Source of the DNA: Sphingobacteriales bacterium
GTDB taxonomy: Bacteria; Bacteroidota; Bacteroidia; Chitinophagales; Chitinophagaceae
Assembly: GCA_016219985.1 (NCBI GenBank)
Contig: JACRJO010000018.1
Location: 124,001-188,000 of the forward strand
Direction: 5' to 3'
DNA length: 64,000 nt
In this document: positions 61,826-64,000 of the stretch, piece after piece
How the letters are laid out: each line of letters starts with the position of its first letter
Numbering within the stretch: the first letter of the stretch is position 1
Translations under genes and position numbers: made by a program
Notes under the pieces: generated by a model
Databases searched by the model: none
The model's input: the letters and a program-made list of their open reading frames with translations, nothing else
What the model was told of the DNA's origin: nothing

Positions 61826-62716
61826 ATGCAAGATATAAATCCGGGCGCTATAAGCATCGATCCTGTTCCCCTTCCTGTTTTTACTGAAAAGGAGCTGGCC
61901 GTTTCCATGCTTCGGCTTGACCGGCTGCACCCGGTCATCTCCGGGAACAAATGGTTCAAACTCCGTTTTTACCTCGAAGAAGCCCGGGCACAGGGAAAAA
62001 AAACGCTGCTCACTTTCGGGGGAGCCTGGTCCAACCATATCCATGCCACCGCGGCAGCCTGCCGCATTCAGCAGCTTAATTCGATCGGGATCATCCGCGG
62101 GGAAGAACCAGCTGAGTTATCAGCAACCCTCCTCCAGGCCCGGGAAATGGGAATGCAGCTTCGCTTTATCAGCCGCGAACAATACCGGGAAAAGATAATA
62201 CCGGGTGATATAGCTATCGCTGACTGCGTGATCGTCGGCGAAGGCGGCTACGGGATAAAAGGAGCCGCCGGAGCAGCCACGATCCTGGATCATGCTAACC
62301 TCGCTGCCTATACGCATATCTGTTGCGCCATGGGTACGGGAACCATGCTGGCCGGGATCATGAACCGTACCCCCGCCGGTATTCGTTCCCTCGGTATCAG
62401 TGTACTCAAAAATAATCCCGCATTAAGCAGCCAGGTCAAAGCCTTGCTGCTGCACCCGGAGCAGGACCCCGTGATCTTCCATGAATTTCACTTTGGCGGG
62501 TATGCTAAAAAGACCCCGGAACTGATTCAGTTTATGAATGATTTCTACGGGCATACCGGGATTCCCACTGACTTTGTGTACACGGGTAAACTTTGTTTCG
62601 CCGCTGCAGCGCTGGCAGCGAAAAATTACTTTCCCCCCGGAAGTAAACTACTGCTGATTCACAGCGGGGGCTTGCAGGGCAACCGCTCCCTGGACAAGGG
62701 AACGTTAATATTCTGA
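61826..62716 (+). CDS. D-cysteine desulfhydrase/ACC deaminase family PLP enzyme
   Basis: A 296-residue PLP-dependent enzyme of fold type II. VSMLRLDRLHPVISGNKWFKLRFYLEEA holds the PLP lysine (SGNKWFKL), TLLTFGGAWSNHIHATAAACR a conserved block, and YTHICCAMGTGTMLAGIM the phosphate-binding loop. The family cleaves D-cysteine to pyruvate, H2S and ammonia, or ACC. Substrate not decided. TAATTTCG, 18 bases upstream, is a weak -7. Confidence 0.88.
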   Translation: MQDINPGAISIDPVPLPVFTEKELAVSMLRLDRLHPVISGNKWFKLRFYLEEARAQGKKTLLTFGGAWSNHIHATAAACRIQQLNSIGIIRGEEPAELSATLLQAREMGMQLRFISREQYREKIIPGDIAIADCVIVGEGGYGIKGAAGAATILDHANLAAYTHICCAMGTGTMLAGIMNRTPAGIRSLGISVLKNNPALSSQVKALLLHPEQDPVIFHEFHFGGYAKKTPELIQFMNDFYGHTGIPTDFVYTGKLCFAAAALAAKNYFPPGSKLLLIHSGGLQGNRSLDKGTLIF

Positions 62717-62735
62717 ATTTTCTGACCCACTCCCC

Positions 62736-62743
62736 TATCTTTG
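62736..62743 (+). promoter_or_regulatory. promoter -7 element
   Basis: TATCTTTG matches TAnnTTTG and lies 45 bases before the ATG at 62788. TTTTCTG 18 bases earlier is a poor -33. Confidence 0.6.
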
Positions 62744-62787
62744 TTTTTTACGGCAAAGGAACCCCGGTTTTTTTGCATTCTTACAAT

Positions 62788-63558
62788 ATGAAAAAACTGA
62801 CCCTTCTTTTTTCCTTCTTCCTGGTTGCTTCTTCAGGCAATCATGCCTTTTCGCAGGATACCCTGCCCGGTTTTTCGCTGAAGAATGTGGGCAAAAACCG
62901 GATCGTGGTCAGTTGGGTCAATCCCTTTCGCGAAATCCGCCAGCTGAGCATCCAGCGATCAGCCGACAGCCTGAAAGGTTATAAGACCATCCTTACCATG
63001 GCAGATCCTGCTACGCCGCAAAACGGGTACGTGGATAGTAAGGCGCCCAATGGTCAGCAGTTTTACCGTCTCTATATCATGCTCGAAGGGGGCCGTTATC
63101 TTTTCAGTGCCTCAAAAAAACCGGTGATGGATAGTTTTGTTGCGAAGCATCCCGGCGCCAGGCCGGTAATTGACTCCCTGCTGCGGGTGGACTCCATCAC
63201 CCGCGTAAGCCCGGTGGTGATCCGGCTGGACAATTTCCAGACCGGTGATTCGGCCACCCTTCCCAATGCTGTTACCGTTAAGAACCGGCCAACCGCGTTC
63301 GTGCCTTCCCTTTATGTGTATACCAATAAGGACGGCTATGTAAAAGTCAGCCTGCCCGGGGAAGGAAAAGATCACAAATACACGATCAAATTCTTTGAAG
63401 ATGATGAGACCCTGCTCTTTGAGTTAAAGGATATCAAAGAAAATAATTTTAAAATAGACAAAGCTAATTTCTACCATGCAGGCTGGTTCCGCTTCGAGAT
63501 CTACGAGGACGGGAAATTGCTGGAAAAGCACAAATTTTACTTAGAGAAGGATTTCTGA
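62788..63558 (+). CDS. exported protein with an Fn3-like domain, function unknown
   Basis: A 256-residue protein with a signal peptide (MKKLTLLFSFFLVASSGNHAFS; ATG at 62788). Residues about 30-115 have the strand pattern of an Fn3 domain (RIVVSWVNPFREIRQLSIQRSADSLKGYKTI, QQFYRLYIMLEGG). The C-terminal half is strand-rich and ends in a charged KHKFYLEKDF. I do not recognise the family. It converges with lipB and overlaps it by 18 bases. Confidence 0.75.
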   Translation: MKKLTLLFSFFLVASSGNHAFSQDTLPGFSLKNVGKNRIVVSWVNPFREIRQLSIQRSADSLKGYKTILTMADPATPQNGYVDSKAPNGQQFYRLYIMLEGGRYLFSASKKPVMDSFVAKHPGARPVIDSLLRVDSITRVSPVVIRLDNFQTGDSATLPNAVTVKNRPTAFVPSLYVYTNKDGYVKVSLPGEGKDHKYTIKFFEDDETLLFELKDIKENNFKIDKANFYHAGWFRFEIYEDGKLLEKHKFYLEKDF

Positions 63559-64000
63559 GACCAGTTCCGCGTTAAATATTTTTTCAAAATTCTTTTTCAC
63601 TTTCTCTTTTACTTCTTTCATATCAAGGGAGCGCCCCAGTTCTTTTTCCAGGGAAGTCACCTGCTTGTTGACGATCCCGCAGGGAATGATATGATTAAAA
63701 TACGAAAGGTCCGTATTGACATTAAAGGCAAACCCGTGCATCGTGACCCAGCGGCTGCAACGGACACCAATAGCACAGATCTTTCTTTCCCGGCCGGGTA
63801 TCTCCGGGTCAATCCAGACACCGGTCTCCCCGGGCGAGCGATCCCCTTTGATCCCGTATTCCGCCAGGGTCCGGATCATAACTTCTTCGATATTCCGAAG
63901 GTATTTCCCGATATCCGTGTAAAATTTTTCCAGGTCCAGGATCGGGTACCCCACGATCTGGCCGGGTCCGTGAAAAGTGATATCCCCTCCCCGGTTGGTA
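63541..64000 (-). CDS. lipB: octanoyltransferase LipB (5' end beyond the window)
   Basis: Transfers octanoyl from ACP to lipoyl domains. The visible part is 153 residues to the stop; the frame stays open to base 64000 (TNRGGDITFHGPGQIVGYP), so the N-terminal 50 or so residues lie outside. The family motif RGGDITFHGPGQ, the catalytic Cys region IGVRCSRWVTMHGFAFNVNTDL and the Lys in the following loop are present. It overlaps the preceding convergent gene by 18 bases. Confidence 0.96.
   Translation of the reverse strand, partial: TNRGGDITFHGPGQIVGYPILDLEKFYTDIGKYLRNIEEVMIRTLAEYGIKGDRSPGETGVWIDPEIPGRERKICAIGVRCSRWVTMHGFAFNVNTDLSYFNHIIPCGIVNKQVTSLEKELGRSLDMKEVKEKVKKNFEKIFNAELVSEILL

Overview
The window looks like a chromosomal segment of a member of the Bacteroidota, most likely the Chitinophagaceae or a close relative. 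The evidence is a T9SS type A sorting tail (19902-20648), promoter -7 elements of the TAnnTTTG type (TACCTTTG, TATCTTTG, TATTTTTG) in front of many genes, a SusC/D-free but typical Bacteroidota set of OmpA/TSP3, LysM and M28 proteins, and a split PntA. The assignment is made from gene content and signals only. No rRNA, tRNA, CRISPR array, prophage or insertion sequence was seen. About two thirds of the genes are on the minus strand.

Layout. 1-6.1 kb: a plus-strand series of a Sec-exported Hcp-like protein, a lysine-rich 11-residue-repeat protein, two tandem small SET-domain methyltransferases, an M48 lipoprotein protease, an astacin-like protease and fmt, meeting a LysM protein head-on. 6.1-20.6 kb: minus-strand housekeeping genes (NOL1/NOP2/sun methyltransferase, M28 peptidase, pntAA-pntAB-pntB, thyA-folA-methyltransferase, proline dehydrogenase, PlsC-like acyltransferase, T9SS protein), with a TerB-like gene and an acyl-CoA thioesterase on plus. 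20.8-26.7 kb: rpsA, a second acyltransferase, an HI0933-type flavoprotein and map. 26.7-38.7 kb: the S10-spc ribosomal protein operon from rpsJ to secY, read leftward, with its own textbook promoter. 38.7-44.5 kb: a beta-helix protein and an LPG-synthase-like membrane protein inserted between fusA and rpsJ; fusA stands alone behind a long structured leader. 44.6-48.5 kb: cupin, OmpA-TSP3 and L,D-transpeptidase genes. 48.6-56.6 kb: an aromatic amino acid operon, pheA-aminotransferase-tyrA-DAHP synthase/chorismate mutase-aroB-aroA-aroC-DUF952. 56.8-64 kb: a DbpA-like DEAD-box helicase, a small heptad-repeat lipoprotein divergent from an ECF sigma factor plus a membrane protein that joins an anti-sigma-like N-terminus to a periplasmic trypsin-like protease, a nucleotidyltransferase, a D-cysteine desulfhydrase family enzyme, an Fn3-like secreted protein and the 3' part of lipB.

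The most interesting signals are: (1) a 103-bp two-hairpin element present twice with a single mismatch (7547-7649 and 25654-25756), each copy directly upstream of a minus-strand gene that lacks an ATG start; (2) the sigma factor/anti-sigma-protease pair; (3) the lysine-rich repeat protein directly coupled to two SET methyltransferases; (4) families of short-word hairpin repeats, two of them inside the ribosomal protein operon; (5) breakage of the str-S10-spc-alpha cluster, with a structured fusA leader and a 393-bp spacer inside the S10 operon; and (6) an Arg/Asp-repeat tail on ribosomal protein uS3.
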